Shown here: positions 16,347-25,342 of the stretch, piece after piece | Layout: each line of letters begins with the position of its first letter | Numbering within the stretch: position 1 is the stretch's first letter | Source: Chthonomonadaceae bacterium | GTDB lineage: Bacteria > Armatimonadota > Chthonomonadetes > Chthonomonadales > Chthonomonadaceae | Direction: 5' to 3' | Length of the DNA stretch: 35,376 bases | NCBI GenBank assembly: GCA_027459665.1 | Contig: DAIDHN010000042.1 | Coordinates: 1-35,376 of the forward strand | Notes under the pieces: generated by a model | What the model was told of the DNA's origin: nothing | Seen by the model: only the letters and a program-made list of their open reading frames with translations | Database searches by the model: none | Translations under genes and position numbers: made by a program

Positions 16347-18268
16347 TACTGGTTGGGGCGCGGAGTGAACTGCGGAGGCAGCGGTTCTGCAATGTGCATC
16401 TGCAGATCTAGCGGTTCTATGCCTGCCCACTGCCATCCGAGCGCATTCTGTTTTTTGAGAGAACGAACCAGCGCATCTGGTATTTCAGCCCATGAAGCGG
16501 GCAGCGGTTCTGCTCTGCCGCTCAGCCTCGCCGGATCAAAACAGCCCAGCAAGCCGGTGATGCCTGGGGTAAGGGCATCCAGCGGGCCAATGTTTTTACT
16601 GTGAAACTGCTGCTGGCCCAATTGTCTGCCATGCAGCTCATCGGGCAGTTTTGCCAGCGGAATCAGCGAAAACAGGTGATCTGCCAAACGCACTACGCTG
16701 GCTGTGCAGCCTGTGCTGTGCATTATCGCATGAGCGCGGGCATAGGGAGAGATGAGTAGCAGCGGTATGCGCGGTCCCAGAGAGAGAGGTTTGCCGTCCG
16801 GCCCTGTATTGATTTGGGGGGGCGGTACATGGTCGTAGTCTCCTTCGCAGTCGTCCCAGGTAATCACTATGGCACACTGTTTCCAGTAGGGGCTGCGTGC
16901 AATGGCGTTCACGGTACGGGCCAGCAGGGCCTCGCTGATTTGCGAGTCTGAGTCTCCTGGGTGGTCGTCATCGCCTTCAAAACGCCCGGTGCCGTGCAGC
17001 GCCGGGTTGAGCGGCTTCAGGCCGGCAATGTTCTTTTTGCCTCCCTTCACATAGTATACGCCTGGGCCGGGGAGGGCATGGGCTTTTACTGCGCTGAAAA
17101 AGGCGCTCAACCCGTGCAGGTGTGAAGCCATGGCAGGGTTGTTGGCAATGTAGCCGAAATACTGCGGGCCGTTGTGGTGGGTTACGTAAGAAATGTGCAG
17201 GCCGTCTGCATCTTTCGGGTCGCTGCGAGGGTTCACAGGTTCTCCGTAGCCTTCCTCGTACCACCCCCATGAAAAGGCGTTTTTTTCTTTTGCTGCTATT
17301 GCCTTTATATCCTGCTGTACATCGCGCAGGTCTGTTCCTGGCGCATTGTCGGTGCGTACTGCCTGTGGCAGCGTGCGGCCGGTAAGAGTAAGCATCAGGG
17401 TGGCAAAGGTAAGGTTGCGCTGTACTTTTTGGGGTGAACGGGCCGTTTTTTTATAGTCTTTTGGGTTGTACGGCATTTTGTCGGTGTGAGCGGTATCTGC
17501 TGCAGAGCCCCAGTAGGGGTTTGAGTCGTTTACCACCGGCACGCCCGGCCCGCTGCCGCCGTTGCCGTGAAATGCCTCGTTTGGGTGCAGCGCCCACTGT
17601 GTTGCTCCCGACTGTGCTGCGATAATGCAGAGATTTCCGGGCGTAGAGTCTGCGCTCATCTCTTCAAAAATATGATCGCATAAAACAAATCTGTTGGCCC
17701 ATCTCCATAGAAAAGGAATGGTGTCGGCATCCTCATGGGCCATTTCCAGCTCTCCGTAGCGCATGGCTTTCAAGGTGGGTTTGCCGTTTTTCCAGGTATG
17801 ATCTGCTTCTTCTGCCATTGCAAAGCGATTCATTTCGGGCCTGCCATGCACCAGGTGCATTTTCGCCAGGGTAAGCGGGTGCGCATGCCCTACGCTGCCT
17901 AAATCGGCGGCGTACTGTTTACGGCCAATGCGAAAGGGCTGCACATAAAAAATCTGCCCGGCGCTGTTTTCCAGGGGCTGCCGAAAACCCAATATGCGAG
18001 AGGCAGGCTTGTTGTAAAGGCCGTCGGCACCGGGAAAGGCAGCAAAATACGAGTCGAAAGAGCGGTTTTCCTGATAGAGCACAAACAGGTATTTCACATG
18101 CTGCTGCAGCAGTGAAAGCAGTTTTTTTCGACTGAGGCGGGGTTCTTTGGAAGCGGGAACCACGGCATGCAAAACAGAAGAGTCGGTGATGACAGGCCGC
18201 TGAGCCAGCGTGCATTTTGGAAACAGCACGCCGGAAAGCAGCAGTGGGAGCAGGCGGTAGTACTTCAT
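16346..18268 (-). CDS. Secreted phosphoesterase / phospholipase C-like protein
   Basis: About 640 residues from ATG 18268, just after GAGAGGGA; an in-frame TTG six codons earlier is possible. There is a signal peptide (YYRLLPLLLSGVLF...LAQ). Family signatures of the phosphoesterase family (PF04185, phospholipase C and acid phosphatase AcpA relatives, alkaline-phosphatase fold) are: the N-terminal metal site LYQENRSFDSYFAAFPG with the Glu-Asn pair, and the late metal-binding ITWDDCEGDYDHVPPP with the conserved Asp residues. DDHPGDSD and GPRIPLLLISPYAR, both typical of the family, also occur. It hydrolyses phosphate mono- or diesters in the periplasm or outside; lipid or nucleotide substrate is undecided. 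It is separated by ~130 bases from the BatA-like gene upstream, so probably an independent unit. Confidence 0.9.
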   Translation of the reverse strand: MKYYRLLPLLLSGVLFPKCTLAQRPVITDSSVLHAVVPASKEPRLSRKKLLSLLQQHVKYLFVLYQENRSFDSYFAAFPGADGLYNKPASRILGFRQPLENSAGQIFYVQPFRIGRKQYAADLGSVGHAHPLTLAKMHLVHGRPEMNRFAMAEEADHTWKNGKPTLKAMRYGELEMAHEDADTIPFLWRWANRFVLCDHIFEEMSADSTPGNLCIIAAQSGATQWALHPNEAFHGNGGSGPGVPVVNDSNPYWGSAADTAHTDKMPYNPKDYKKTARSPQKVQRNLTFATLMLTLTGRTLPQAVRTDNAPGTDLRDVQQDIKAIAAKEKNAFSWGWYEEGYGEPVNPRSDPKDADGLHISYVTHHNGPQYFGYIANNPAMASHLHGLSAFFSAVKAHALPGPGVYYVKGGKKNIAGLKPLNPALHGTGRFEGDDDHPGDSDSQISEALLARTVNAIARSPYWKQCAIVITWDDCEGDYDHVPPPQINTGPDGKPLSLGPRIPLLLISPYARAHAIMHSTGCTASVVRLADHLFSLIPLAKLPDELHGRQLGQQQFHSKNIGPLDALTPGITGLLGCFDPARLSGRAEPLPASWAEIPDALVRSLKKQNALGWQWAGIEPLDLQMHIAEPLPPQFTPRPNQ

Positions 18269-18397
18269 ATTCCCTCTCAAACTCAATTCATGATAGGTTA
18301 CTGTACCCTGCCCGCCTGCCAGAAACCGGTTTCTTAACAGAAATTTAATAAAAGACCTGAGTGTGCATGCCCAAGCCGCAGGGCGGTGCAGCTGAAG

Positions 18398-20569
18398 CTA
18401 GCCTCTTCGGCCAAACCAGCGTGCCAGCAGGCTTTCAAGAAAAAGCAGTGCAATGGCAAACATGGCAAGGCTGCGGCCAATTTCCGAGCCATAGCGGGCA
18501 CGCTGCACGGCAGATGCAAGCTGCTGCGGGTTATGCACCACTGTTATTTTACTGGTATCCACTCCGGCAGCAGAGAGGCGTGCTGCCGGATCGCGCACCT
18601 CTTGCAAATTGGAGCCGTTTGCCGGCAGGCCCACTGCAAATACTTTTGGGGTGTGGCTGCCTGCAGTAACTACCCTGTAAAAGCCTGCATCTTCTGTCTG
18701 GCTGAACTGCAGTGCAACGCCCTGCGGGCCAAGTACTGTGCTTTGCACAAGGCTTTTGCCTGAGGGCAGCAGAACGCGCACAGGTTTGCCTGCCTGCGAA
18801 AGCGGCAGCGAGAGACGCAGCGGTTCGCCTTCATGCAGGTTGCGGTGCGCGTTTGGGCCGGCAGCCAGCTGCGAGAGAAGCTGGTAAAGCAGCGGCAGCC
18901 AGGCTCCGCGGGCGGGCAGGTCGTTCCACCTCGTATCTGCGGTAGAGGCGAAAAGCATCACCTCACCTGTACCAATGCTGCGCTCTACCAATGCGGGTTC
19001 ATGGTTGCTGAGGCGCAGCATAACATGCACAGAAGCAGCATCCATGGGGTCGCTCAGAGGAGTGAGAGTGCGGTAGGCAGTAAAATGGGCGCTGCCCAGG
19101 TTGAGTATGGCCGAGTCTTTGAACAGGCTGAGGGCGGGGTCGTTGTGAATGCTGGCCGAATCGAGGGTAGGGGCGTTCTGCTGTGAAAACGACTTCACAG
19201 GGCCAAGTCGGGCGGGCAGCAGGCCAGCGGCCTGCAGGTCTTTGTTCACCGCAGCCGCTGGTGTGTGCGTACCGGGGAAAATCAGCAGCCCTCCGCCAGA
19301 CTGCACGTAACTGGCAAGCGCCTGGTATTCGTTTGCACTCAGTGCATTCAGACCGGTAATTACCACTGCCGCGTACGATTGAAGGTTGATGCTGCCCAGC
19401 CGGTTTGCAGTAAGCAGTTGCGGGGCGAATACATGCAGCCCCCTGCCTGGCTGCAGTGCTGCATCCAGAAAAAATGAGGAGGATTGTGTGGGGTCTGCTG
19501 CAGGCGACATGTCTTGAATCAGTACTGGAATGCGGTCTCGCGACTGTATAACAAAGGGGGCGCTGTTGTCGATGGGCAGAGAATCTGCATGGGCAGGGTC
19601 TTGTAGTTCTACAACGCCTATATGCGTGCCTGGTGTAGGAAAGTAGGGGGAAAATACTGCCGTTTGTGAGCTTTCGGGTGCAATCTTCAACGTCTGCGGG
19701 GCTGCGGGGGCGTTTCCATCCAGTGCGATCTGCACAGTTACGCTGCGGGGCTGCGTGCTGAAGTTGCTCACTCTGGTTTCAATGCGTGCCGGCAGGTTGG
19801 GCGTAACCAGTTCTCGCGCAGGGGGCAGTACACGCACAGAAAGGTTGCCGCGCTGGTTAGAGGGAGGGCCTTCTGTTACCCAGACAATGCGTGCCTCTCT
19901 GCCCAGCCTGCTCCATACGGTATGCGCAGCAGAGTTGGTTTGCGCTGGCCACGCATCTTTTTGTCCGCTGGTAAACCAGTACACTTCCTTGTAAGGTGCT
20001 TTTGAGCGTTCGAGCAGATCGAGGGCTTTCTGCGCCGACTTTTCCGTGTCGGGGCCTCTGTCCGACAGCGTTGCCTGTGAAAGCCTGCGGGCTGCAGCAT
20101 GCAGATCGAAGCTGGGCTGCTGCTGCAGTGCTGCCGGGCTGGAATCTGCCAGTAGCACCGAAACCTGATCGCCGGGCTGCAGCACATGCGTAATAAGGTG
20201 CACGGCATCTGCATTTGCGTGCTGCCAGGCGGTTTTGCCCCCGGATTCTGTCTGCCCCATTCCAAATGAGTCATCTACAATAACTACTGCATAAATGCGA
20301 GCATTTTGCGAAAGTATGGGCACGGTGAGCGAGTGCAGTACCGGGCGTGCAAATGCCAGCACTGCCAGCACCACCAGCAAAATGCGCAGGGCAAGCAGTA
20401 TCAGTTCTTCAATGCGCAGTCTTTTTCGCTGTTTGCGCTGCGACTGCAGCAAAAACTCCATGGCTGCCCAGCGCACCACCGGCATTTTTCGCCGCCGCAG
20501 AAGATGAATAAGCAGCGGGGCCAGTATGAGTGCAAGCGCACCCAGAAAAATGGGAGCAAGAAACGACAT
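18398..20569 (-). CDS. BatA/VWA-type membrane protein
   Basis: 723 residues. It starts with the BatA N-terminal pattern: a hydrophobic helix (LAPIFLGALALILAPLLIHLL), the RRRKMPVVRWAAMEFL motif and a second helix (LILLALRILLVVLAVLAFARP). A von Willebrand A-like domain follows (IYAVVIVDDSFGMG), then a long extracytoplasmic region with a glutamine-amidotransferase-like fold (YAAVVITGLNALSANEYQALASYVQSGGG). A C-terminal membrane helix ends in LLARWFGRRG. The MIDAS motif reads D-D-S-F-G, lacking the final Ser of DxSxS. ATG 20569 is one base after the DUF58 stop, whereas the longer frame begins inside that gene. Last gene of the prenyltransferase-fold/moxR/DUF58 operon, whose products are thought to act in envelope protein maturation or stress. 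Confidence 0.88.
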   Translation of the reverse strand: MSFLAPIFLGALALILAPLLIHLLRRRKMPVVRWAAMEFLLQSQRKQRKRLRIEELILLALRILLVVLAVLAFARPVLHSLTVPILSQNARIYAVVIVDDSFGMGQTESGGKTAWQHANADAVHLITHVLQPGDQVSVLLADSSPAALQQQPSFDLHAAARRLSQATLSDRGPDTEKSAQKALDLLERSKAPYKEVYWFTSGQKDAWPAQTNSAAHTVWSRLGREARIVWVTEGPPSNQRGNLSVRVLPPARELVTPNLPARIETRVSNFSTQPRSVTVQIALDGNAPAAPQTLKIAPESSQTAVFSPYFPTPGTHIGVVELQDPAHADSLPIDNSAPFVIQSRDRIPVLIQDMSPAADPTQSSSFFLDAALQPGRGLHVFAPQLLTANRLGSINLQSYAAVVITGLNALSANEYQALASYVQSGGGLLIFPGTHTPAAAVNKDLQAAGLLPARLGPVKSFSQQNAPTLDSASIHNDPALSLFKDSAILNLGSAHFTAYRTLTPLSDPMDAASVHVMLRLSNHEPALVERSIGTGEVMLFASTADTRWNDLPARGAWLPLLYQLLSQLAAGPNAHRNLHEGEPLRLSLPLSQAGKPVRVLLPSGKSLVQSTVLGPQGVALQFSQTEDAGFYRVVTAGSHTPKVFAVGLPANGSNLQEVRDPAARLSAAGVDTSKITVVHNPQQLASAVQRARYGSEIGRSLAMFAIALLFLESLLARWFGRRG

Positions 20570-20570
20570 T

Positions 20571-21461
20571 CTATTTGTTCCGGGTGCTGCGCTGCGCCAG
20601 GTAGCGTGCCAGTGCAGTGTCTGCCGGTTCATCGGTGGGAAGCAGCACGTAATCGTAGTTGAGTTCCTGGCAGCCTTTTTTCAGCTTCTCTGTAAACTCA
20701 TGCAATGCCTCCCGGTATTGTTTGCGCAGGGCATTCGGCTCCAGCAGAATCGCTTCTTCTCCTTCCATTCCTTCAAAACGGGCAGCATCCTTGAACGGGA
20801 ATTCTATCTCATCCCTGTCAAGCACCTGAAACAGCACCATGTCGTGGCGTTTGTGGTGAAAGTGCTGCAGGCCGCGCAAAATTTCGCTGGGGTCATCCAG
20901 AAAGTCGCTGAATACCAGGGCCATGCTGCGCCGCTTCATTCTCTCCGCCAGGTCATGCAGGGTGTTTCCCAGCCCTGTTTTTGGTCTGCTTTCGGCTTTT
21001 TCCATGCTTTGCATAAGTATTCGCAGGTGGGCAGGGGTAGAAGAGGCGGGGAGAAACTGTCTCACTCCTTCGTCAAAAATCGCCAGCCCAACAGGGTCGC
21101 GCTGTCTGAGAAACAGCGAGGCAAGCGCAGCAGCGCACACTGCTGCATACTCTTTTTTGCTGAGGGCAGAGCGCTCGCCTTTGTACTCCATGCTGGCACT
21201 TGCATCGAGGGCCAGGGTGGCGCGCAAATTGGTTTCTTCTTCAAACTGCTTAATATGAAACCGGTCTGAGCGGGCGTATACCTTCCAGTCTATGTGCCGT
21301 ATCTCATCGCCGGGAACGTAGTCGCGGTGCTGTGCAAATTCCACGCTGCTGCCTCTGTGCGGGCTTCGGTGCAGGCCCGAAAGCACTCCCTCTACAACAG
21401 AGCGGGCACGTAATTCCAGGCGGCTGATGCGCGCCAGCATTTGCGGGTCTGCAGCAGTCAT
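20571..21461 (-). CDS. DUF58 domain protein (VWA-like)
   Basis: 296 residues with the DUF58 hallmark DYVPGDEIRHIDWKVYARS (48-65), followed by a VWA-like segment with an intact MIDAS, LDASASM (Asp86, Ser88, Ser90). No membrane segment is seen, so it is cytoplasmic or peripheral. DUF58 proteins are nearly always encoded beside MoxR ATPases and are believed to bind them as adaptors. Its start lies three bases after the moxR stop, and its stop one base before the BatA-like start. Tight packing indicates a single transcript. Confidence 0.93.
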   Translation of the reverse strand: MTAADPQMLARISRLELRARSVVEGVLSGLHRSPHRGSSVEFAQHRDYVPGDEIRHIDWKVYARSDRFHIKQFEEETNLRATLALDASASMEYKGERSALSKKEYAAVCAAALASLFLRQRDPVGLAIFDEGVRQFLPASSTPAHLRILMQSMEKAESRPKTGLGNTLHDLAERMKRRSMALVFSDFLDDPSEILRGLQHFHHKRHDMVLFQVLDRDEIEFPFKDAARFEGMEGEEAILLEPNALRKQYREALHEFTEKLKKGCQELNYDYVLLPTDEPADTALARYLAQRSTRNK

Positions 21462-21464
21462 GGA

Positions 21465-22490
21465 CTAGCGGTCTCCTGCCGGCCGCGGAATTTTCTCAAG
21501 CAGCTTCTGCACCACAATATCGGGGGTAATGTTGTCTGCTTCTGCATTGAAGTTGGTGAGTATGCGGTGCCTTAGCACTGGCAGCGCTACCTCTGCCACA
21601 TCCTGTGTGGTTGCATACAGCCTTCCGCTGAGCGCTGCACGCGCCTTGGCCCCCAGTATCAGGTACTGCGAGGCGCGTGGGCCGGCCCCCCAGCTTACGC
21701 AGCTGCGCACAAAGTCGGGCGCTTCAGGTTCTGCAGGGCGTGTAGCACGTGTAAGTGCCGCGGCGTATTCAAACACGTGGTCGCCCACCGGTATGCGGCG
21801 CACGGTGTCTTGCAGCGCCATAATTTCTTCTCCGGTAAGGGTGACTGCCAGTTCGTTGTGTACAGCGCCTGTGGTTGCCTTCATAATAGCGAGTTCTTCT
21901 GCTGCAGAAGGGTAGCCCACTACCACCATAAACATAAACCGGTCTAGCTGCGCTTCAGGCAGAGGGTAGGTGCCTTCCTGTTCAATGGGGTTTTGCGTGG
22001 CAAGCACAAAAAACGGCTCTGCCAGCGCATGCGGCTGTCCGCCCACTGTCACTCTGTGCTCCTGCATGGCTTCCAGCAGCGCTGCCTGGGTTTTTGGCGG
22101 CGTACGGTTGATTTCATCGGCCAGAATCATGTTGGCAAACAGAGGCCCGCGCAGAAAAATAAAACGCCTTTCGCGGGTAACAGGGTCTTCCTGAATGATT
22201 TCTGTGCCAGTGATGTCTGCAGGCATCAGGTCGGGCGTGAATTGTATGCGCTTGAATGAGAGCGAAAGCACTTTTGCCAGCGTAGAAACCAGCAGGGTTT
22301 TTGCCAGGCCGGGCACGCCAACCAGAATGCAGTGCCCGCGGGCAAAAATGGCCATCAGCATCTCATCAATTACCCGCTCCTGCCCTATCACCACCCGGCC
22401 TATTTGCTCGCGAATAGTCTGGTAGCCTTTGTGCAGCTGCTGAAGACGGGCTTCATCTTCGGTAGCGGTAGAAGGTACGGGCACAGTCAT
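21465..22490 (-). CDS. MoxR-family AAA+ ATPase
   Basis: 341 residues from ATG 22490, with AAGGAGAG nine bases upstream; a start seven codons earlier would place the codon inside this site. Walker A is GVPGLAKT (58-65) and Walker B ILADEINR (122-129). The sensor region is ATQNPIEQEGTYPLPEAQLDRF, characteristic of MoxR, followed by the C-terminal lid domain. MoxR ATPases act as chaperones for metal insertion or assembly of partner proteins together with VWA proteins. It is second in the operon between the prenyltransferase-fold protein and DUF58. Confidence 0.95.
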   Translation of the reverse strand: MTVPVPSTATEDEARLQQLHKGYQTIREQIGRVVIGQERVIDEMLMAIFARGHCILVGVPGLAKTLLVSTLAKVLSLSFKRIQFTPDLMPADITGTEIIQEDPVTRERRFIFLRGPLFANMILADEINRTPPKTQAALLEAMQEHRVTVGGQPHALAEPFFVLATQNPIEQEGTYPLPEAQLDRFMFMVVVGYPSAAEELAIMKATTGAVHNELAVTLTGEEIMALQDTVRRIPVGDHVFEYAAALTRATRPAEPEAPDFVRSCVSWGAGPRASQYLILGAKARAALSGRLYATTQDVAEVALPVLRHRILTNFNAEADNITPDIVVQKLLEKIPRPAGDR

Positions 22491-22521
22491 GTAATGTTTC
22501 TCTCCTTGCAAACAGGTTTTT

Positions 22522-23625
22522 TCAGGGATGCAGACAGTATGAAAGCGAGATCAGCGTGTAGGCAGTGACCAGCGAGGGCTGATTTTCCCAGAACCGCGGA
22601 TTGGTATTGAACCAGGAACCATCCGGGTGCTGCAAACTTGCCAGTTTGCCGGCAAGGTCGTTCTGCCAGAGGTGTTTGCGCCCATGTGAGTCAAACACGG
22701 CTTTCTGACCGTAGGCCGCCAAAGACTTGGCCATAATTTGATAATAATAATAAAGCCCGCGACTGCCCTGATTGGGGTTGCTCTGCACTGTGTAATGGCC
22801 GCGAATCCAGTTCCAGGCGGATTGCACGCGGGGGTCTTTTCGGTTCGCTCCGCAGAGAATAAAGCTCTCTATGCCCGAATAGGTCATGGAACCTGTGGAG
22901 GTATGCGCCCCGGAAACAGCCTTGGTATCGCCTACCGGGTCGTATTCAAACCCGCCGTCGTTCGGCCCCTGCTTCACCCATGCCTGGTCGTTGCTTGCTT
23001 CCCGGTTTTGCACACGCTGTATAAAAAATATTGCGCGCTTGAATACCGGCGCGGTAGAGGGAACTCCGGTGGTGCGCAGCGCTTCCAGTGCAGTGGCGAG
23101 GTTAGAAAGATCGGGGTGGTCATCGGGGTCGGAGCCATAGCCGATTCCTCCATAGAGCGGGTTAGAAGGCTTCATGCCGTCGGTAACGCCAAACTGCAGG
23201 TTTTCTAGAAACTTTTGGCCACGCACAATAACAGGGCGGTACAGTACATTTTTTGTGAGCGCAAGAGCAGTAATAGAAAGCGCCGTGTTGTAGTTGGGCA
23301 GGGCAAGGTTAGGGTCTCGCAGATCGCAGATGGAACCGTTTTTTTGCTGAAAACGAAGCAGAAAGTGTATCCCCCGGTCTATGGCGGGGTCGGAGGCTTC
23401 GGTGTGCCCATTGCGCAGCAGGGCAATGAGCGCCAGCGCAGTAGTGCCGGTATAATGCCCCCACGAACCATCTTTTTCCTCTATTCTGTGCAGATAGGCA
23501 ATGCCCTTGTTCACCGCCTGTTTCGCTCTGGCCAGGGCGGGGTCAACGGGACGCGGCCTGGCGGCGGCTGGCACTATATTGCAAAGCAGAACTAGACAGA
23601 GCGCACTGTACGAAAAGGGTTTCAT
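22522..23625 (-). CDS. Secreted prenyltransferase/squalene-cyclase-fold repeat protein
   Basis: 367 residues with a signal peptide (FSYSALCLVLLCNIVPAAARP). The rest forms alpha/alpha-toroid repeats with QW-like motifs: KDGSWGHYTGTTALALIALL, KNGSICDL...NTALSITALAL and PDGSWFNTN...LVTAYTLISL. There is also the HPDLSNLATALEAL segment typical of the non-enzymatic relatives. Hopene cyclases need a DXDDTA motif; the DPDD at 166-169 is not in that context, and the protein is exported, so cyclase activity is doubtful. Members of this group are often found with moxR/DUF58/VWA genes, as here, and may be structural or ligand-binding. AGGAG five bases before the ATG. It leads the operon and faces the HpnE-like gene across a shared promoter region. 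Confidence 0.85.
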   Translation of the reverse strand: MKPFSYSALCLVLLCNIVPAAARPRPVDPALARAKQAVNKGIAYLHRIEEKDGSWGHYTGTTALALIALLRNGHTEASDPAIDRGIHFLLRFQQKNGSICDLRDPNLALPNYNTALSITALALTKNVLYRPVIVRGQKFLENLQFGVTDGMKPSNPLYGGIGYGSDPDDHPDLSNLATALEALRTTGVPSTAPVFKRAIFFIQRVQNREASNDQAWVKQGPNDGGFEYDPVGDTKAVSGAHTSTGSMTYSGIESFILCGANRKDPRVQSAWNWIRGHYTVQSNPNQGSRGLYYYYQIMAKSLAAYGQKAVFDSHGRKHLWQNDLAGKLASLQHPDGSWFNTNPRFWENQPSLVTAYTLISLSYCLHP

Positions 23626-23863
23626 AACTACTCCTGTACTTACTGAGACGGCGAGAGGGCGGTTTTGTTACCCGACAGTAGATGCCGGCAGTCTACAATA
23701 CTCCATACACAGCCGCAAATCCTTCCTGCAGGGCGTGTGCGGTCTTTCTGAAGGCAGTGGCTGAGGGGTGTAAAGAAGAACCTGCTTTGCGGTACACTAT
23801 GCAAAACAACAGGATAAACTTTTTGTTAACTGCGTGGATAATTCATTTGTACAGTATGCTGCC

Positions 23864-25321
23864 ATGAACTCTGAAAACCAGACTGCAAACAGAGGGGAAG
23901 CGCTGGATGCAGCCATTGCGGGGGGCGGTCTGGCAGGAATAGCAACCGCTCTGCTGCTTGCCGAAGCGGGGCTGAAAGTACTGCTGCTTGAAAAAAAACC
24001 GCTTTTGGGCGGGCGGGCTTCTTCTTATCTGGATGCGCGCACGGGCGAGAGGGTGGATGAGTGCCAGCATGGCACGCTGCGCTGCTGCACTTACCTTGCC
24101 GACCTGCTGCAGAGGCTGGGGATAGAGCGGCAGATAAGATATTTTGACGCCATGCAGTTTGTAGACGCACGCGGGGTGCATTCTGAAATACGCGGCAGTT
24201 TTTTGCCGCCTCCTTTTCACACCGCCCCTTCTTTTTTGAGGTTTCGTGCGCTTGGTCTGGCAGATAAAGCCTCTATAGGCCGCGCCATGGTGCAGCTGAT
24301 GCGCGCACGTCCTGCAGAATGGCAAGACAGGGAAAGCGTGGCAAACTGGTTTGTGCGCACACGCCAAACAGAACGCTCTGTTTCCTGCTTCTGGCGCCCT
24401 GTGCTGGTAAGCGCCTGCAATGAAGAACCGGAAGCCATATCATGCACACACGCTTTCAAGGTGTTTCGCGATGCCTTTCTTGCTACACGCACGGGGTTTC
24501 ATTTTGGCGTGCCTGCCATGCCGCTCGCCTCACTGTGGCACGAGCCTTCGCTGCACGCCCTGCGGCAGCATGGGGCGGAAGTAAGAAACCGGGCAACTAT
24601 CAGCGCACTGGAAGTGGAAAACGGGCAAATTTGCGGCATACGCATGAAAAACGGTGAGCTTGTCAGGGCAGCGCATTATGTGAGTGCATTGCAGCAAGAC
24701 CTGCTGCTGCGTCTGCTTCCTGCCGAAACTACCACGGATACTGCGTTTTGGGAACGCGCGGGAGGCATAGATACCGTACCCATACTTGGAGTGCATCTCT
24801 GGTTCGACAAACCCATTCAGTGCCCGCCTGCGCTGGCGCTGCTCGAACGCCGCATGGAGTGGGTTTTCAACAGGGGAGCGCTGTACGGAAAGCCGGAAGA
24901 TGAGCCGGCCTTTTTGAGCCTTGTGGTAAGCGCATCCCGAAGCTATGCAGACAAAAGCAGGGAAGAGATTGTGCAAATCGCTCTGGAAGATGTGCAGGCA
25001 GCACTGCCAGAAGCCAAAAATGCAAAGCTGGTGCGCCATGCGGTGGTACACTGGCCCCGTGCCACCATTTCCCCCTGCCCGGGGGTAGATGCTCTGCGCC
25101 CAGGCCCGCAAACCCCGCTGGATAATCTGGTGCTGGCTGGCGAGTGGACTCGCACCGGCTGGCCTTCTACTATGGAAGGCGCTGTACGCAGCGGCCATGC
25201 AGCGGCCCGCTTTCTGCTGAAAAAACTGGGAATGCCCGCCCCCCGTGCGGTGAGCGAACTGCAGCGCGGCATGCTGGCGAAACTGCTGCTGGGGCGCGAA
25301 ACAGATTCCCCGGGAGAATAA
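23864..25321 (+). CDS. hpnE: Hydroxysqualene dehydroxylase-like FAD oxidoreductase (HpnE type)
   Basis: 485 residues from ATG 23864; GTG 23834 is the other candidate and neither has a clear ribosome binding site. An N-terminal dinucleotide fold, AIAGGGLAGIATALLLAEAG, is followed by LLEKKPLLGGRASSY, and the C-terminal FAD motif is LAGEWTRTGWPSTMEGAVRSG. This last pattern, with GWPxTMEGAVRSG, is characteristic of HpnE and close carotenoid-desaturase relatives. HpnE reduces hydroxysqualene to squalene in the HpnCDE route. hpnC and hpnD are not visible in the window, so a carotenoid-type desaturase remains possible. It shares a transcript with the ankyrin protein 21 bases downstream. Confidence 0.8.
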   Translation: MNSENQTANRGEALDAAIAGGGLAGIATALLLAEAGLKVLLLEKKPLLGGRASSYLDARTGERVDECQHGTLRCCTYLADLLQRLGIERQIRYFDAMQFVDARGVHSEIRGSFLPPPFHTAPSFLRFRALGLADKASIGRAMVQLMRARPAEWQDRESVANWFVRTRQTERSVSCFWRPVLVSACNEEPEAISCTHAFKVFRDAFLATRTGFHFGVPAMPLASLWHEPSLHALRQHGAEVRNRATISALEVENGQICGIRMKNGELVRAAHYVSALQQDLLLRLLPAETTTDTAFWERAGGIDTVPILGVHLWFDKPIQCPPALALLERRMEWVFNRGALYGKPEDEPAFLSLVVSASRSYADKSREEIVQIALEDVQAALPEAKNAKLVRHAVVHWPRATISPCPGVDALRPGPQTPLDNLVLAGEWTRTGWPSTMEGAVRSGHAAARFLLKKLGMPAPRAVSELQRGMLAKLLLGRETDSPGE

Positions 25322-25342
25322 CAAGAGGTGACAGAAACCGCC

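Noticed and set aside
23119-23130. DPDD in the toroid-repeat protein as a squalene-hopene cyclase active site
   Set aside because: It is not followed by the TA of DXDDTA, sits in a loop before the PDLSN motif, and the protein has an export signal.
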